This document shows positions 27,000 through 39,035 of a DNA stretch of 45,575 nucleotides, piece by piece (the stretch's first letter is position 1; every line of letters starts with the position of its first letter). A model generated the notes under the pieces. It saw only the letters and a list, made by a program, of their open reading frames with translations. It searched no databases and was not told where the DNA came from. The stretch is from an uncultured beta proteobacterium. GTDB taxonomy: Bacteria > Pseudomonadota > Gammaproteobacteria > Burkholderiales > Burkholderiaceae_C. The stretch lies in assembly GCA_903844215.1 (NCBI GenBank), contig CAIMSP010000006.1, forward strand, positions 1 through 45,575, given 5' to 3'. Made by a program: the position numbers and the translations under genes.

Positions 27000-28066
27000 T
27001 GCAACTCGCCGCAGCGCAACTCGCCCCGCACCTGCAAAAGGGCCTGCGTTCGCTCTACACCGTGTATGGCGACGAGCCCTTGCTGGCGCAGGAAGCGGTG
27101 GATGCGATTCGCGCCGCAGCGCGTTTGCAGGGCTACACCGAGCGCAGCTCGCATACCGTCGCCGGGGCCCATTTCGACTGGAGCGAGGTGCTGGCCGCGG
27201 CCGGCTCCATGAGCCTGTTTGCCGACAAGCAGATCATCGAAGTGCGCATCCCCTCGGGCAAGCCCGGCAAGGAAGGCAGTCCGGCGATCCAGCAGTTGGC
27301 GCAGGCGGCACAGGGCAACCAGGACACGGTCACCGTCTTCATCCTGCCGCGCCTGGACAAGGCGACCAAGACCGGCGCCTGGTTCGGCGCCTTGGAGAAC
27401 TTCGGCGTGACGATCGCGGTCGAGCCGGTGGAGCGCGCCGCGCTGCCGCAGTGGATTGCGCAGCGCATGCAGGCCCTGGGTCTGCGCGTGGCCTCCGGCG
27501 TGGAAGGTCAGCGCAGCCTGCAGTTCTTCGCCGACCGGGTCGAAGGCAATCTGCTGGCCGCGTTTCAGGAAATCCAGAAGCTCGCGCTGCTGTACCCGCC
27601 GGGCGAGCTCAGCTTCGAGCAGTTGGAGAGCGCCGTGCTCAACGTGGCGCGCTACGACGTGTTCAAGCTGTCCGAGGCCGTGCTGGCCGGCCAGAGCGCT
27701 CGCGTGCAGCGCATGCTGGACGGCCTGCAGGCCGAGGGCGAGGCCGAGGTGCTGGTGCACTACGCGCTGGCCGAGGACATCCGCGCGCTCAAGCGCGTGA
27801 AGGACGCGATCGGCGCGGGCCGACCCTTGCCGTTGGCGCTGCGCGAGCAGCGCATCTGGGGTGCGCGCGAACGCCTGTTTGAACGCGTCCTGCCCCAGTT
27901 GAGCGCCGCCACGCTGGACCGCTTGCTGCACTCGGCCCACCTGGTGGATGGCATCGTCAAAGGCCTGAAGCAGCCCGACTGGCCCGCCGGCGGCTGGCAG
28001 GCGCTGCACCGCCTGGCGCTGCAGCTGTGCCGCGAGTGCACGCTGCAGCCGACGCGCTCGCGCTGA
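26999..28066 (+). CDS. holA: DNA polymerase III delta subunit
   Basis: 355 residues. Clamp-loader delta subunit, which opens the beta clamp. Recognised from the N-terminal LYTVYGDEPLLAQEAVDAIR, the FFADRVEGNLLAAFQEIQKL region and the C-terminal domain rich in helices, with length close to E. coli HolA (343). The ATG overlaps the lptE TGA by one base. Pairing of lptE and holA after leuS is the usual order in proteobacteria. Confidence 0.95.
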   Translation: MQLAAAQLAPHLQKGLRSLYTVYGDEPLLAQEAVDAIRAAARLQGYTERSSHTVAGAHFDWSEVLAAAGSMSLFADKQIIEVRIPSGKPGKEGSPAIQQLAQAAQGNQDTVTVFILPRLDKATKTGAWFGALENFGVTIAVEPVERAALPQWIAQRMQALGLRVASGVEGQRSLQFFADRVEGNLLAAFQEIQKLALLYPPGELSFEQLESAVLNVARYDVFKLSEAVLAGQSARVQRMLDGLQAEGEAEVLVHYALAEDIRALKRVKDAIGAGRPLPLALREQRIWGARERLFERVLPQLSAATLDRLLHSAHLVDGIVKGLKQPDWPAGGWQALHRLALQLCRECTLQPTRSR

Positions 28067-28128
28067 GGCGCTCGCCCAGCCCCTGAGACGCCGCGGTGCG
28101 AGGGCGCGCCCATGCGACAATGAAAGCC

Positions 28129-29409
28129 ATGAACGATTCCGATATTGCTGACATCATGCAGGCCCTGGGTCGGCAGGCGCGGGCGGCCTCGGCGCTGATG
28201 GCTCGGGCCAGCACGGCCGACAAGAACGCCGGCTTGCGGGCGCTGGCGGCGCTGTTGCGCGCGAACGTGCCCGCCCTGCAGTCGGAGAACGCCAAGGACC
28301 TGGCGCGCGCCGTCGCCGCCGGCCTGGCCGCGCCCCTGGTGGACCGTTTGAAGCTCGACGCGAAGGCCATCGAAACCTGCGCCCAAGGCTGCGAGCAGCT
28401 CGCCGCCATGCCCGACGTGATGGGCGAAATCATCGGCATGAAGCAGCAGCCCAGCGGCATTCGCGTCGGGCAGATGCGCGTTCCCATCGGCGTGTTCGGC
28501 ATGATTTACGAAAGCCGCCCCAACGTCACGATCGAGGCCGCGAGCCTGTCGATCAAGAGCGGCAACGCCTGCATCCTGCGCGGCGGCTCCGAGGCCATCG
28601 ATTCGAACAAGGCGCTCGCCGCTCTGGTGCGCCAGGCGCTGCAGGCCAGTGGCTTGCCGCTGGACGCGGTGCAACTGGTGCCGACGGTGGACCGCGAAGC
28701 CGTGGGCCAGCTCATCACCATGCCGCAGTATGTGGATGTGATCATTCCGCGCGGCGGCAAGGGCTTGATCGAGCGCGTCAGTCGCGATGCCAAAGTGCCG
28801 GTGATCAAGCACCTGGACGGCAACTGCCACACCTACGTTGACGACCCCTGCGATCTGGAGATGGCAGTGCGCGTGGCGGACAACGCCAAGACGCAGAAAT
28901 ACAGCCCCTGCAATGCCAGCGAAGGCCTGCTGGTGGCGCGCGCCGTGGCGCCCGCTTTCCTGTCACTGATTGGCGCCGTGTACGCGGCCAAGGGCGTGGA
29001 GATGCGCTGCGACCCCGAGGCGCGCGCGCTCCTGGCCGGCGTGGCCGGCGCCAAGCTGGTGGACGCGACCGAGCAGGATTGGTACGAGGAATACCTGGCG
29101 CCCATCATCCACATCAAGGTGCTGGCCGGCGTGGATGAGGCGATCGCGCACATCAACCGCTATTCGTCGCACCACACCGACGCCATCCTCACGCGCGACC
29201 ACATGCATGCCCAGGCCTTTTTGCGCGAGGTGGATTCGGCCAGCGTCATGGTCAACACCAGCACGCGCTTTGCCGACGGCTTCGAATTCGGTCTGGGGGC
29301 AGAGATCGGCATCAGCACCGACAAGTTTCACGCGCGCGGCCCTGTGGGCATCGAGGGCCTGAGCTCGCTGAAATACGTGGTGCTGGGCCAGGGCGAGGTG
29401 CGCAGCTGA
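28129..29409 (+). CDS. proA: Gamma-glutamyl phosphate reductase
   Basis: 426 residues (E. coli 417). NADPH-dependent reduction of gamma-glutamyl phosphate to glutamate semialdehyde in proline synthesis; ALDH-like fold. Conserved [21 protein letters not shown], and the catalytic cysteine in [10 protein letters not shown]. Two ATGs are close. The one at 28120 overlaps the candidate -10 GACAAT (28116-28121), so the ATG at 28129, seven nt after it, is preferred; no Shine-Dalgarno is present at either. proB is not adjacent. Confidence 0.95.
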   Translation: MNDSDIADIMQALGRQARAASALMARASTADKNAGLRALAALLRANVPALQSENAKDLARAVAAGLAAPLVDRLKLDAKAIETCAQGCEQLAAMPDVMGEIIGMKQQPSGIRVGQMRVPIGVFGMIYESRPNVTIEAASLSIKSGNACILRGGSEAIDSNKALAALVRQALQASGLPLDAVQLVPTVDREAVGQLITMPQYVDVIIPRGGKGLIERVSRDAKVPVIKHLDGNCHTYVDDPCDLEMAVRVADNAKTQKYSPCNASEGLLVARAVAPAFLSLIGAVYAAKGVEMRCDPEARALLAGVAGAKLVDATEQDWYEEYLAPIIHIKVLAGVDEAIAHINRYSSHHTDAILTRDHMHAQAFLREVDSASVMVNTSTRFADGFEFGLGAEIGISTDKFHARGPVGIEGLSSLKYVVLGQGEVRS

Positions 29410-29498
29410 CGCAGCCGGTGCCTGCGCTGGCCACTTGCATCCGCGCGATCCGCCCTCATGTTCATCAACTGTTCCCCACCTTTGCAGCAAGGCCCGCC

Positions 29499-30779
29499 AT
29501 GGTTCCGCACCTCATCACCGCACTGACTGGTCCGATCAACGAACTCGAACAGCGCGTGCTCGACTCCATGCCGGCGATCGAACGCTGGTTCCGCCTCGAG
29601 TGGATGGAGCACACGCCGCCGTTCTACAGCTCGGTCGATATCCGCAACTCGGGCTTCAAGCTCGCACCCGTGGACACCACGCTCTACCCCAGCGGCTGGC
29701 ACAACCTCACGCCCGAAATGCTGCCATTGGCGGTGCAGGCCGCGATGGCGGCGATCGAGAAGATCTGCCCCGAAGCCAAGAACCTGCTGCTGATTCCGCA
29801 GAATCAGGCGCACAACAGCTTTTATCTCTCGAATCTGGTGCAGTTGCGCCGCATCTTTCACATGGCCGGGCTGAACGTTCGCGTCGGCTCCATCGACCCT
29901 GACATCAAGGAAAACACCCGCATCGATCTGGCCAATGGCGAGAGCGTGACGCTGGAGCCGGTGCAGCGCGTCAATGGGCGCTTGATGCTCAAGCATTTCG
30001 ACCCCTGCACGATCTTGCTCAACACCGACCTGACCAGCGGCGTGCCCGGCATCCTGGAGGATTTGCACGAGCAATACCTGCTGCCGCCGCTGCACGCGAG
30101 TTGGCCGGTGCGGCGCAAGAGTCGGCATTTCCAGAGCTACGAGGAAGTCTCCAAGCGCTTTGGCAAGCTGTTGGGCGTGGATCACTGGCTCATCAACCCG
30201 ATGTTCGCCCATTGCGGCGAGGTTGACTTTGCACACGACGCCGGCATGGAATGCATGCGCAGCAATGTGGACGCCTTGCTCACCAAGATCCGGCGCAAAT
30301 ACAAGGAATACGGCATCCCGGAAAAGCCCTTTGTCGTGGTCAAGGCGGACAACGTGGCGGCGGGCTCAGGCATCCTCACAGTGCGCGACGTGAAAGCGCT
30401 CGATGTGTTGCAGCAACAAGCCAGGAAGGACCCGCGGGCCCTGCCGGCGAGCGAGATCATCATCCAGGAAGGGGTGCTCACCTGCGAGCGCATGCACGAC
30501 GCCGTGGCCGAACCGGTGGTCTACATGATGGATCGCTACGTCGTGGGCGGCTTCTACCGCATCCATGCGGAGCGCGGCGTGGACGAGGACCTGAGCGCGC
30601 CGGGCGCGAAGTTCGTGCCGCTGGCGTTTGAACACAGCACCCATTTGCCTCAGCCGGGAGTCAAGCCCGGCGCCAGTGCGCCGAACCGGTTCTACATGTA
30701 CGGTGTGATCGCCCGCCTGGCGATGCTGGCGGCGAGCTACGAACTGGAAGCGACGGATCCGGAAGCGGAAGTGTTTTGA
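29499..30779 (+). CDS. gshA: Glutamate-cysteine ligase, proteobacterial ATP-grasp-like type
   Basis: 426 residues. First enzyme of glutathione synthesis, of the type in many beta- and alphaproteobacteria rather than the E. coli GshA family. Recognised from PFYSSVDIRNSGFKLAPVDT, the YPSGWHNLTPEM segment, VVVKADNVAAGSGILTVRD and the C-terminal VIARLAMLAASYELEA. The start is the ATG of MVPHLITALTG, with AGCAAGG upstream; a longer frame from 29418 has no family match. gshB is 2.2 kb downstream, separated by kup. Confidence 0.9.
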   Translation: MVPHLITALTGPINELEQRVLDSMPAIERWFRLEWMEHTPPFYSSVDIRNSGFKLAPVDTTLYPSGWHNLTPEMLPLAVQAAMAAIEKICPEAKNLLLIPQNQAHNSFYLSNLVQLRRIFHMAGLNVRVGSIDPDIKENTRIDLANGESVTLEPVQRVNGRLMLKHFDPCTILLNTDLTSGVPGILEDLHEQYLLPPLHASWPVRRKSRHFQSYEEVSKRFGKLLGVDHWLINPMFAHCGEVDFAHDAGMECMRSNVDALLTKIRRKYKEYGIPEKPFVVVKADNVAAGSGILTVRDVKALDVLQQQARKDPRALPASEIIIQEGVLTCERMHDAVAEPVVYMMDRYVVGGFYRIHAERGVDEDLSAPGAKFVPLAFEHSTHLPQPGVKPGASAPNRFYMYGVIARLAMLAASYELEATDPEAEVF

Positions 30780-30920
30780 ACAGCAACATCCGACAAAATG
30801 CTGAGGACCGAGCAAAGTTCGCTCTCAATCAGTTGAGGACAGAGTTGGCTCGCTGCGCGTAGCTGCGGTCAGTCCCGCAATTTCAAGCGACTCTTGGTCC
30901 GTCCCATAAGGTTTCAGTAG

Positions 30921-30941
30921 AGTTGTTGCGCTGCAACAACT
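30921..30941. promoter_or_regulatory. Perfect 9-bp palindrome upstream of kup
   Basis: AGTTGTTGC (30921-30929) and GCAACAACT (30933-30941) are perfect inverted copies around GCT. It lies in the 274-bp gshA-kup gap, next to the AT-rich stretch TTAAATATTT (30941-30950) that could hold a promoter. Compact symmetry of this kind suits a dimeric repressor, or an RNA hairpin. TGC-N3-GCA spacing recalls sites described for PhaR-type regulators, but that is only a resemblance. Confidence 0.5.
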
Positions 30942-31023
30942 TAAATATTTCGATGTTTTAGGCAGGGCAGTCGTGCGCGCTTGAAGCCGCCCGGCGCAAA
31001 ATAGCGCTCCCTAACGGAACGGA

Positions 31024-31053
31024 ACCTCGAAACCACGGTGTCGGGGTCTTTTT
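31024..31053 (+). promoter_or_regulatory. Terminator-like hairpin directly before kup
   Basis: ACCTCGA (31024-31030) pairs with TCGGGGT (31041-31047) with one G-T wobble, followed by CTTTTT that ends at the base before the kup GTG. The only Shine-Dalgarno-like bases, GGGG (31043-31046, 7 nt before the GTG), are inside the stem. The element could stop transcription, hide the ribosome site, or both. GGTTTC at 30910-30915 could pair with GAAACC (31029-31034) as an alternative fold, but six base pairs may be chance. Confidence 0.5.
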
Positions 31054-32922
31054 GTGGTCAGTTCAAAATCGTCTCTCTCGGTGCTCACTCTGGGTGCCAT
31101 CGGTGTCGTCTACGGCGACATCGGTACCAGCGTCCTTTACGCTTTCAAGGAAGTCTTCGCCAGCGGCCATGTGCCAATCACGCACGACAACGTGCTGGGT
31201 GTGCTCTCGCTGTTCTTCTGGGCGCTGACGATCATCGTCTCGCTCAAATACATCGTGCTCATCATGCGCGCCGACAACCACGGCGAAGGCGGCTTGATGG
31301 CCTTGCTGGCGCTGGCGTCCATCTCCATCAAGGGCAACCAGAAGCTGCGCCGCATCCTGCTCGTGGTGGGGGTGTTCGGCGTGGCGCTGTTCTTTGGCGA
31401 CGGCGTCATCACGCCCGCGGTATCGGTGCTGTCGGCGCTCGAAGGCCTGGAAGTCGTCACGCCGGCGGCCAAACCCTATGTCGTTCCCCTGTCGCTGGCG
31501 GTGCTGTTCCTGCTGTTTGCCGTCCAGCGCCGCGGTACTGCCGACATCGGCAAGATGTTCGGGCCCGTGATGGTGCTGTGGTTCACGGTCATCGGCATCA
31601 TGGGTGCGGTGCAGATCGCCTTGAACCCCTCCGTTCTGGCGGCCATTTCGCCGCTGCACGCGGCGCACTTTGCGATCGTGCACTATGAGCTGGCCTTTCT
31701 CACGCTGGGGGCGGTCTTTCTGTGCCTGACCGGGGCCGAAGCGCTGTACGCCGACATGAGCCATTTCGGCAAGAAGCCGATCCGCATCGCCTGGTTCAGC
31801 CTGGTCATGCCGGCCTTGATGCTGAACTATTTTGGTCAGGGTGCGCTCGTGCTGGCGAACCAGAAGGCGGCGAAAAGCCCGTTCTTCCTGATGGCGCCGG
31901 ATTGGGCCCTGATCCCGCTGGTGGTACTCGCGACGCTGGCCACGGTGATCGCGTCGCAGGCGCTGATCTCGGGCGCATTCTCAGCCGCCAAGCAGACCAT
32001 ACAGCTGGGTTTCCTGCCGCGCCTGTCCATACTGCACACCTCCATCCGTGACACCGGCCAGATCTATGTGCCGGTCGTGAACTGGACCCTGCTGGGGGGC
32101 GTGGTGGTGGCGATCAGCCTGTTCGGATCGTCCGACGCGCTGGCGGGTGCTTACGGCATCTCGGTCAGCCTGGTGATGCTCATCACCACGCTGCTGACCT
32201 TCTTTGTCGTGCGCTACGGCTGGGGATACCCGCTGCCGCTGTGCATTGCCTCGACCGGATTCTTCGGCATCATCGACGCCACCTTCATCGCGTCGAATTC
32301 GCTGAAGATCCCCCAGGGCGGCTGGTTTCCTCTGGTGATGGCGGTGGTGCTGTATGTCGTGATGTCCACCTGGAAGGACGGGCGCCGGCTGCTCAACGCC
32401 AAGCTGCGCGCCGACGCCATCGATCTCAGCAGCTTCCTGGAGGCCGTGTTCGTGAGCCCGCCCATGCGCGTGGCCGGCACCGCGGTGTTCCTGACGGCCG
32501 ACCCGGGCACCGTTCCCAATGCCTTGCTGCACAACCTCAAGCACAACAAGGTGCTGCACGAGATCAACCTGTTCGTCACCGTGCGCAACCACGAAATCCC
32601 CTGGGTCGGGCTGAACAAGCGCGTCGAAATTGAATCGCTGGGACACGACTGCTGGCAGGTGATCGTGAACTACGGCTTCAAGAATGACCCCGACCTGCCC
32701 AAGGCCTTGCAGCAACTCAAGGGTCGCGGCTGCGAGCTCGACGCCATGAGCACCAGTTATTTCCTGTCGCGCGACATCGTCATTCCCAGCATCGGCGGCG
32801 GCATGGCCCAGTGGCGCGAGAAGCTGTTTGCCCAGATGCACCACAACGCCAGCGCGGCCGCAGAGTTCTTGCAACTGCCCAACAACGCGGTGGTGGAACT
32901 GGGCAGCAAGATCGAAATTTGA
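31054..32922 (+). CDS. kup: Low-affinity potassium transport protein Kup
   Basis: 622 residues, equal to E. coli Kup. About twelve membrane helices in the first 440 residues and a cytoplasmic C-terminal domain. Family signatures are [10 protein letters not shown] near residue 17 and [20 protein letters not shown]. Proton-coupled potassium uptake in the inner membrane. The start is a GTG at 31054 because the protein aligns with the family from there and no ATG occurs until residue 71. The leader contains a palindrome and a terminator-like hairpin. It sits between gshA and gshB (29 bp before gshB), on the same strand. Confidence 0.95.
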   Translation: MVSSKSSLSVLTLGAIGVVYGDIGTSVLYAFKEVFASGHVPITHDNVLGVLSLFFWALTIIVSLKYIVLIMRADNHGEGGLMALLALASISIKGNQKLRRILLVVGVFGVALFFGDGVITPAVSVLSALEGLEVVTPAAKPYVVPLSLAVLFLLFAVQRRGTADIGKMFGPVMVLWFTVIGIMGAVQIALNPSVLAAISPLHAAHFAIVHYELAFLTLGAVFLCLTGAEALYADMSHFGKKPIRIAWFSLVMPALMLNYFGQGALVLANQKAAKSPFFLMAPDWALIPLVVLATLATVIASQALISGAFSAAKQTIQLGFLPRLSILHTSIRDTGQIYVPVVNWTLLGGVVVAISLFGSSDALAGAYGISVSLVMLITTLLTFFVVRYGWGYPLPLCIASTGFFGIIDATFIASNSLKIPQGGWFPLVMAVVLYVVMSTWKDGRRLLNAKLRADAIDLSSFLEAVFVSPPMRVAGTAVFLTADPGTVPNALLHNLKHNKVLHEINLFVTVRNHEIPWVGLNKRVEIESLGHDCWQVIVNYGFKNDPDLPKALQQLKGRGCELDAMSTSYFLSRDIVIPSIGGGMAQWREKLFAQMHHNASAAAEFLQLPNNAVVELGSKIEI

Positions 32923-32951
32923 ACCCGCGCCCTGAGCGTGAAAACGAACCC

Positions 32952-33905
32952 ATGAACATCCTCTTCGTCGCCGACCCCATCGAGTCCTTCAAGATCTACA
33001 AGGACACGACTTTTGCCATGATGCGCGAGGCGCAAAAGCGTGGCCACAGCCTCAGCGTGTGCGAGCAGCAGGACCTGCTGTGGCAGCGCGGTGCGCCCGT
33101 CACCGCCCATGTGCGCGACATCACGCTCACCGGCCAGGCCGAGGCCTGGTTCGAGGTCAGGCAATCCCGGGCGCTGGCGCTGAAGGACTTTGACGCCATC
33201 GTCATGCGCAAGGACCCGCCATTCGACAGCGAGTATTTTTATGCGACCCATCTGCTGGAGCAGGCCGAGCGCGATGGCGCCAGGGTCTTCAACAAGCCCA
33301 GCGCGCTGCGCGACCACCCGGAAAAGCTCGCCATCATGGAGTTCCCGCAGTTCATCGGCCCCACGCTGGTGACGCGCGACGAGGCCGATATCAAGCGCTT
33401 TCACGCCGAGCACGGCGACATCATCCTGAAGCCACTGGACGGCATGGGCGGCATGGGTATCTTTCGCGTCGGGCCCGACGGCCTGAACCTGGGCTCGATC
33501 ACCGAGACCCTGAACCGTCATGGCGCGCAAAGCCTGATGGTGCAGAAGTTTTTGCCCCAGATCGTGCTCGGCGACAAGCGCGTGCTGGTCATCGGCGGCA
33601 AGCCCGTGCCCTATTGTCTGGCGCGCATACCGCAGGGCAGTGAAGTGCGCGGCAATCTGGCGGCGGGCGGCAAGGGCGTGGCCCAGGCCCTGAGTGCGCG
33701 TGATCTGGAGATCGCCAACGCGCTCGGTCCGGTGTTGGCCGCACGCGGCCTGCTGCTGGTGGGGCTGGATGTGATCGGCGACTGCCTGACCGAAATCAAC
33801 GTCACCAGCCCAACCTGCTTTCAGGAGATCTTCGATCAGACCGGCTGCGACGTGGCGGCGCTGTTTGTCGATGCGCTGGAGCAGGCGCTGGCCCCGGCCG
33901 CGTGA
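32952..33905 (+). CDS. gshB: Glutathione synthetase
   Basis: 317 residues (E. coli 316). ATP-grasp enzyme joining glycine to gamma-glutamylcysteine. Recognised from the opening MNILFVADPIESFKIYKDTT, the MRKDPPFDSEY loop, the ATP-grasp glycine-rich loop LDGMGGMGIFR and the C-terminal GLDVIGDCLTEINVTSPT. The start is the ATG at 32952; the ribosome site is weak. It follows kup by 29 bp and converges with modA, 3 bp away, without a terminator. Confidence 0.96.
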   Translation: MNILFVADPIESFKIYKDTTFAMMREAQKRGHSLSVCEQQDLLWQRGAPVTAHVRDITLTGQAEAWFEVRQSRALALKDFDAIVMRKDPPFDSEYFYATHLLEQAERDGARVFNKPSALRDHPEKLAIMEFPQFIGPTLVTRDEADIKRFHAEHGDIILKPLDGMGGMGIFRVGPDGLNLGSITETLNRHGAQSLMVQKFLPQIVLGDKRVLVIGGKPVPYCLARIPQGSEVRGNLAAGGKGVAQALSARDLEIANALGPVLAARGLLLVGLDVIGDCLTEINVTSPTCFQEIFDQTGCDVAALFVDALEQALAPAA

Positions 33906-33908
33906 AGG

Positions 33909-35109
<1,201 letters not shown>

Positions 35110-35122
35110 GCGGGTCTCCAAT

Positions 35123-35147
35123 AAAAAAAGGGGCGGTCGCCCGCCCC
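35123..35147 (-). terminator. Intrinsic terminator between aldehyde dehydrogenase and DUF779 genes
   Basis: On the minus strand GGGGCGG (35147-35141) pairs with CCGCCCC (35136-35130) around a GCGA loop, followed by seven T (35129-35123). It ends only 13 nt before the DUF779 start, so the T run abuts that gene's ribosome-binding region. It looks like a partial terminator or attenuator within a two-gene unit. Confidence 0.88.
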
Positions 35148-35173
35148 CTGTTTGGGTTTCGTCTGATCCCTTG

Positions 35174-35197
35174 GGGACCGGCGCGAACGTCGGTCCC
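35174..35197 (-). other. Hairpin after the aldehyde dehydrogenase stop
   Basis: Plus-strand GGGACCGGCG (35174-35183) pairs with CGTCGGTCCC (35188-35197) with one G-T pair and a 4-nt loop that reads TTCG on the transcribed strand. It begins 8 bp past the dehydrogenase stop and precedes the intrinsic terminator. It has no T tract; it may protect the mRNA 3' end. Confidence 0.55.
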
Positions 35198-35205
35198 GCC
35201 ATGCG

Positions 35206-36726
<1,521 letters not shown>

Positions 36727-36786
36727 CGTGTGTCCTCGTTCTTTGAAATGGATGGTGACTTTTCCCTTGCGGGCGTTTACCTCCTA

Positions 36787-36803
36787 TCAAGTCCCGTGCC
36801 AAT
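36787..36803 (-). promoter_or_regulatory. Sigma-54 (-24/-12) promoter of the aldehyde dehydrogenase gene
   Basis: On the minus strand TTGGCACG (36803-36796), four bases, then TTGAT (36791-36787). The consensus is TTGGCACG-N4-TTGCT, so only the C of the -12 GC differs. The spacing of GG and the -12 dinucleotide is correct (10 bp). Transcription would start near 36776, giving a leader of about 50 nt with a GAGGA ribosome site before the ATG at 36726. Confidence 0.75.
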
Positions 36804-36891
36804 TGCCGCTGCGCCCTCGCGACGCTTGATTTCGCTGGGGATTTCCATTTCTTCAAACGCAGCGGTGGCCCGGCCGCGACTTCCGCGCAAC

Positions 36892-36925
36892 GTTCCACAG
36901 TGCGACAGCTGTCACAGAATGGAAC
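36892..36925. promoter_or_regulatory. Nested 34-bp palindrome, likely activator site, in the 315-bp divergent region
   Basis: GTTCCA (36892-36897) and TGGAAC (36920-36925) are perfect inverted copies. They flank TGCGACAGCTGTCACA (36901-36916), a 16-bp palindrome with one mismatched pair, with three bases on each side. Its centre is about 115 bp upstream of the -24/-12 promoter, the usual distance for a sigma-54 activator site, and about 130 bp before the acoR-type start, so it could also serve autoregulation. Apart from this site and the promoter, nothing else was recognised in 36727-37041. Confidence 0.7.
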
Positions 36926-37041
36926 ACCGCGCTCTGTCATCATCTATGCAAGGCATTTCATATCGCCGGGAACGCGGCAGTTGGCTACCATGGACTGCGT
37001 TTTGACATCACAGAACAGAGACCATCTGTCAAGGAGACAAC

Positions 37042-38970
37042 GTGCATAGAACCCTGCCCGCTGTGGCGCTGCGCCAGGCGCGTCAGCAACTCGTGGAGAA
37101 AGGCAACTGCCCCCCCGGCGCGGTGGATGCGCGCCTGGCCCGCTCCTGGCAACGCAGCGTCGCCGCAGGGCTGTTGCCCATGGGCCGCTTCAACGACGCC
37201 GGCCCTTGCGGTGGCGGCGCAATCCGCCACATCATGGCGAGCCACCACGAGCTGCTCTCGCATTCGCGTCCGGTGATGGAGTTCCTGTTCGAGCAGGTGC
37301 GCCACAGCCAGAGCATCGTGATCCTGGCCGACGAGAGTGGCACCTTGATGCACACGCTGGGCGACGCGAACTTCCTGAACAAGGCCGAGCGCGTGGCGCT
37401 GTCCAACGGCGCCTCCTGGCACGAGCAGCACCGTGGCACGAACGCCATCGGCACGGCGCTGGCCGAAGTCAGCGGCGTGGAAATTCACGGCTCGGAACAT
37501 TTTCTGGATCGCAACGGTTTCCTCACCTGCGCGGCCGCGCCCATTCTGTCGGCCACCGGTTCGCTGTTGGGTGTGCTCGACATCTCGGGCGACCATCGCA
37601 GCGGCCATCCGCATTCGCTGGGACTGGTCAGCACGGCCGCGTGCATGATAGAAAACCAGCTCCTCGCCGCGACCTGCCGGCGCCAACTGCGCCTGCATCT
37701 GCACGCCCAGGCCGAGGGCCTTGGAAGCGTGGCCGAAGGCATCGTCGCGCTCTCGGAGGATGGCTGGATCGTCGGCGCCAACCGCGCCGGACTGGCGCTG
37801 CTGCGCCTCACGGCGACCCAGCTTGGCCGCATTGATCTGGGCAGTTGCCTGGACCTGCGGCTGGACGATGTGCTGAGCCGGCATCGGCGTCGGCCGCAGC
37901 AGATTTTCCAGGCACAGCGGCATGACGGAACGCTGCTCTATGTGCAGCTGCATGGCGACCAGATCGCCCCGCCCGAGCCCGCGAGCGCGGCCTACAGCGT
38001 GGCGGCCATGCCCCAGGACGCGCTTGCCTGCCTGGACACCGGCGACCTGCGCTGGCGCAGCGCGGCCGAGAAGACGCGGCGCATTCTGGACAAGCCGATC
38101 CCGATCCTGATCCAGGGTGAATCGGGCGTGGGCAAAGAGTTCTTCGCGCGCGCCGCACACGACAGCGGGCCGCGCCGCTCGGGCCCGTTCGTGGCCATCA
38201 ACTGCGCTGCCATTCCCGAAAATCTGATCGAGTCCGAGCTGTTTGGCTACGCTCCTGGCGCTTTCACCGGGGCCCGGCGCGAAGGCAGTTTGGGCCGTTT
38301 GCGCGAAGCCCATGGCGGCACGCTGTTCCTGGACGAGATTGGCGACATGCCGCTGGGCATGCAGACGCGCTTGCTGCGCGTGCTGCAAGAGCGCAGCGTG
38401 ACGCCGCTGGGAGGGAGATCGGTGGACGTGGATTTCGCGCTGATTTGCGCCACCCACAGCAAGCTGCGCGAAGAGGCCGACAAGGGCCGGTTTCGCAGCG
38501 ACCTCTACTACCGCATCAATGGGCTCACGGTGCAACTGCCCGCACTGCGCGAGCGCACCGATTTCCAGGCGCTCACGCAGCGCCTGCTGCGCAGCCTCAA
38601 CGCCGAGCGCGACATCCATTTGGCGCCCGACCTGCTGCACAAGATGCGGGCCCACCCTTGGCCAGGAAACCTGCGCCAGTTCGCCAGCGTGCTGCGCACC
38701 GCCAGCGCGATGCTGGAGCCGGATGAATGCCGCATTGACTGGCAGCACCTGGCCGACGACATCGTAGAGGAGTTGTCCAAGCCGCTGGCTGCGGCTGGCG
38801 CGGCAGCGCCGAGCCGCGTGGCGCAAAGCCTGCAGGACCTGTCGCGCTCGGCGATCCGACTGGCCTTGGCGGGCAGCGGCGGCAACGTCACGCAGGCGGC
38901 ACGCAGTCTGGGAATCAGCCGTCAGACCCTGTATCGAAAGATCCACGCCGCCGCCCTGGGGCCGAACTGA
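37042..38970 (+). CDS. AcoR-type sigma-54-dependent transcriptional activator
   Basis: 642 residues, start GTG with AAGGAGA five nt upstream. An N-terminal GAF-type sensor (about 60-215) contains [13 protein letters not shown] and [11 protein letters not shown]; a PAS-like segment follows. The AAA+ domain has Walker A GESGVGKE (Lys365), the sigma-54-contacting GAFTGA loop at 406-411 and Walker [11 protein letters not shown]. The C-terminal Fis-type helix-turn-helix is [20 protein letters not shown]. This is the architecture of AcoR, the activator of acetoin and acetaldehyde genes. The divergent aldehyde dehydrogenase with a sigma-54 promoter is the obvious target. Confidence 0.93.
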   Translation: MHRTLPAVALRQARQQLVEKGNCPPGAVDARLARSWQRSVAAGLLPMGRFNDAGPCGGGAIRHIMASHHELLSHSRPVMEFLFEQVRHSQSIVILADESGTLMHTLGDANFLNKAERVALSNGASWHEQHRGTNAIGTALAEVSGVEIHGSEHFLDRNGFLTCAAAPILSATGSLLGVLDISGDHRSGHPHSLGLVSTAACMIENQLLAATCRRQLRLHLHAQAEGLGSVAEGIVALSEDGWIVGANRAGLALLRLTATQLGRIDLGSCLDLRLDDVLSRHRRRPQQIFQAQRHDGTLLYVQLHGDQIAPPEPASAAYSVAAMPQDALACLDTGDLRWRSAAEKTRRILDKPIPILIQGESGVGKEFFARAAHDSGPRRSGPFVAINCAAIPENLIESELFGYAPGAFTGARREGSLGRLREAHGGTLFLDEIGDMPLGMQTRLLRVLQERSVTPLGGRSVDVDFALICATHSKLREEADKGRFRSDLYYRINGLTVQLPALRERTDFQALTQRLLRSLNAERDIHLAPDLLHKMRAHPWPGNLRQFASVLRTASAMLEPDECRIDWQHLADDIVEELSKPLAAAGAAAPSRVAQSLQDLSRSAIRLALAGSGGNVTQAARSLGISRQTLYRKIHAAALGPN

Positions 38971-39035
38971 GCGCACCCGGCTTTCACGCTTCGGCGGCGC
39001 ACCGCCCCGAGTCATGAAACTGGCGTTCTTTCGCG

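Noticed and set aside
30780..31053. c-di-AMP (ydaO-type) riboswitch before kup
   Set aside because: The leader lacks the conserved ydaO pseudo-symmetric core as far as I can see, and c-di-AMP signalling is not expected in this lineage; only a generic hairpin is supported.
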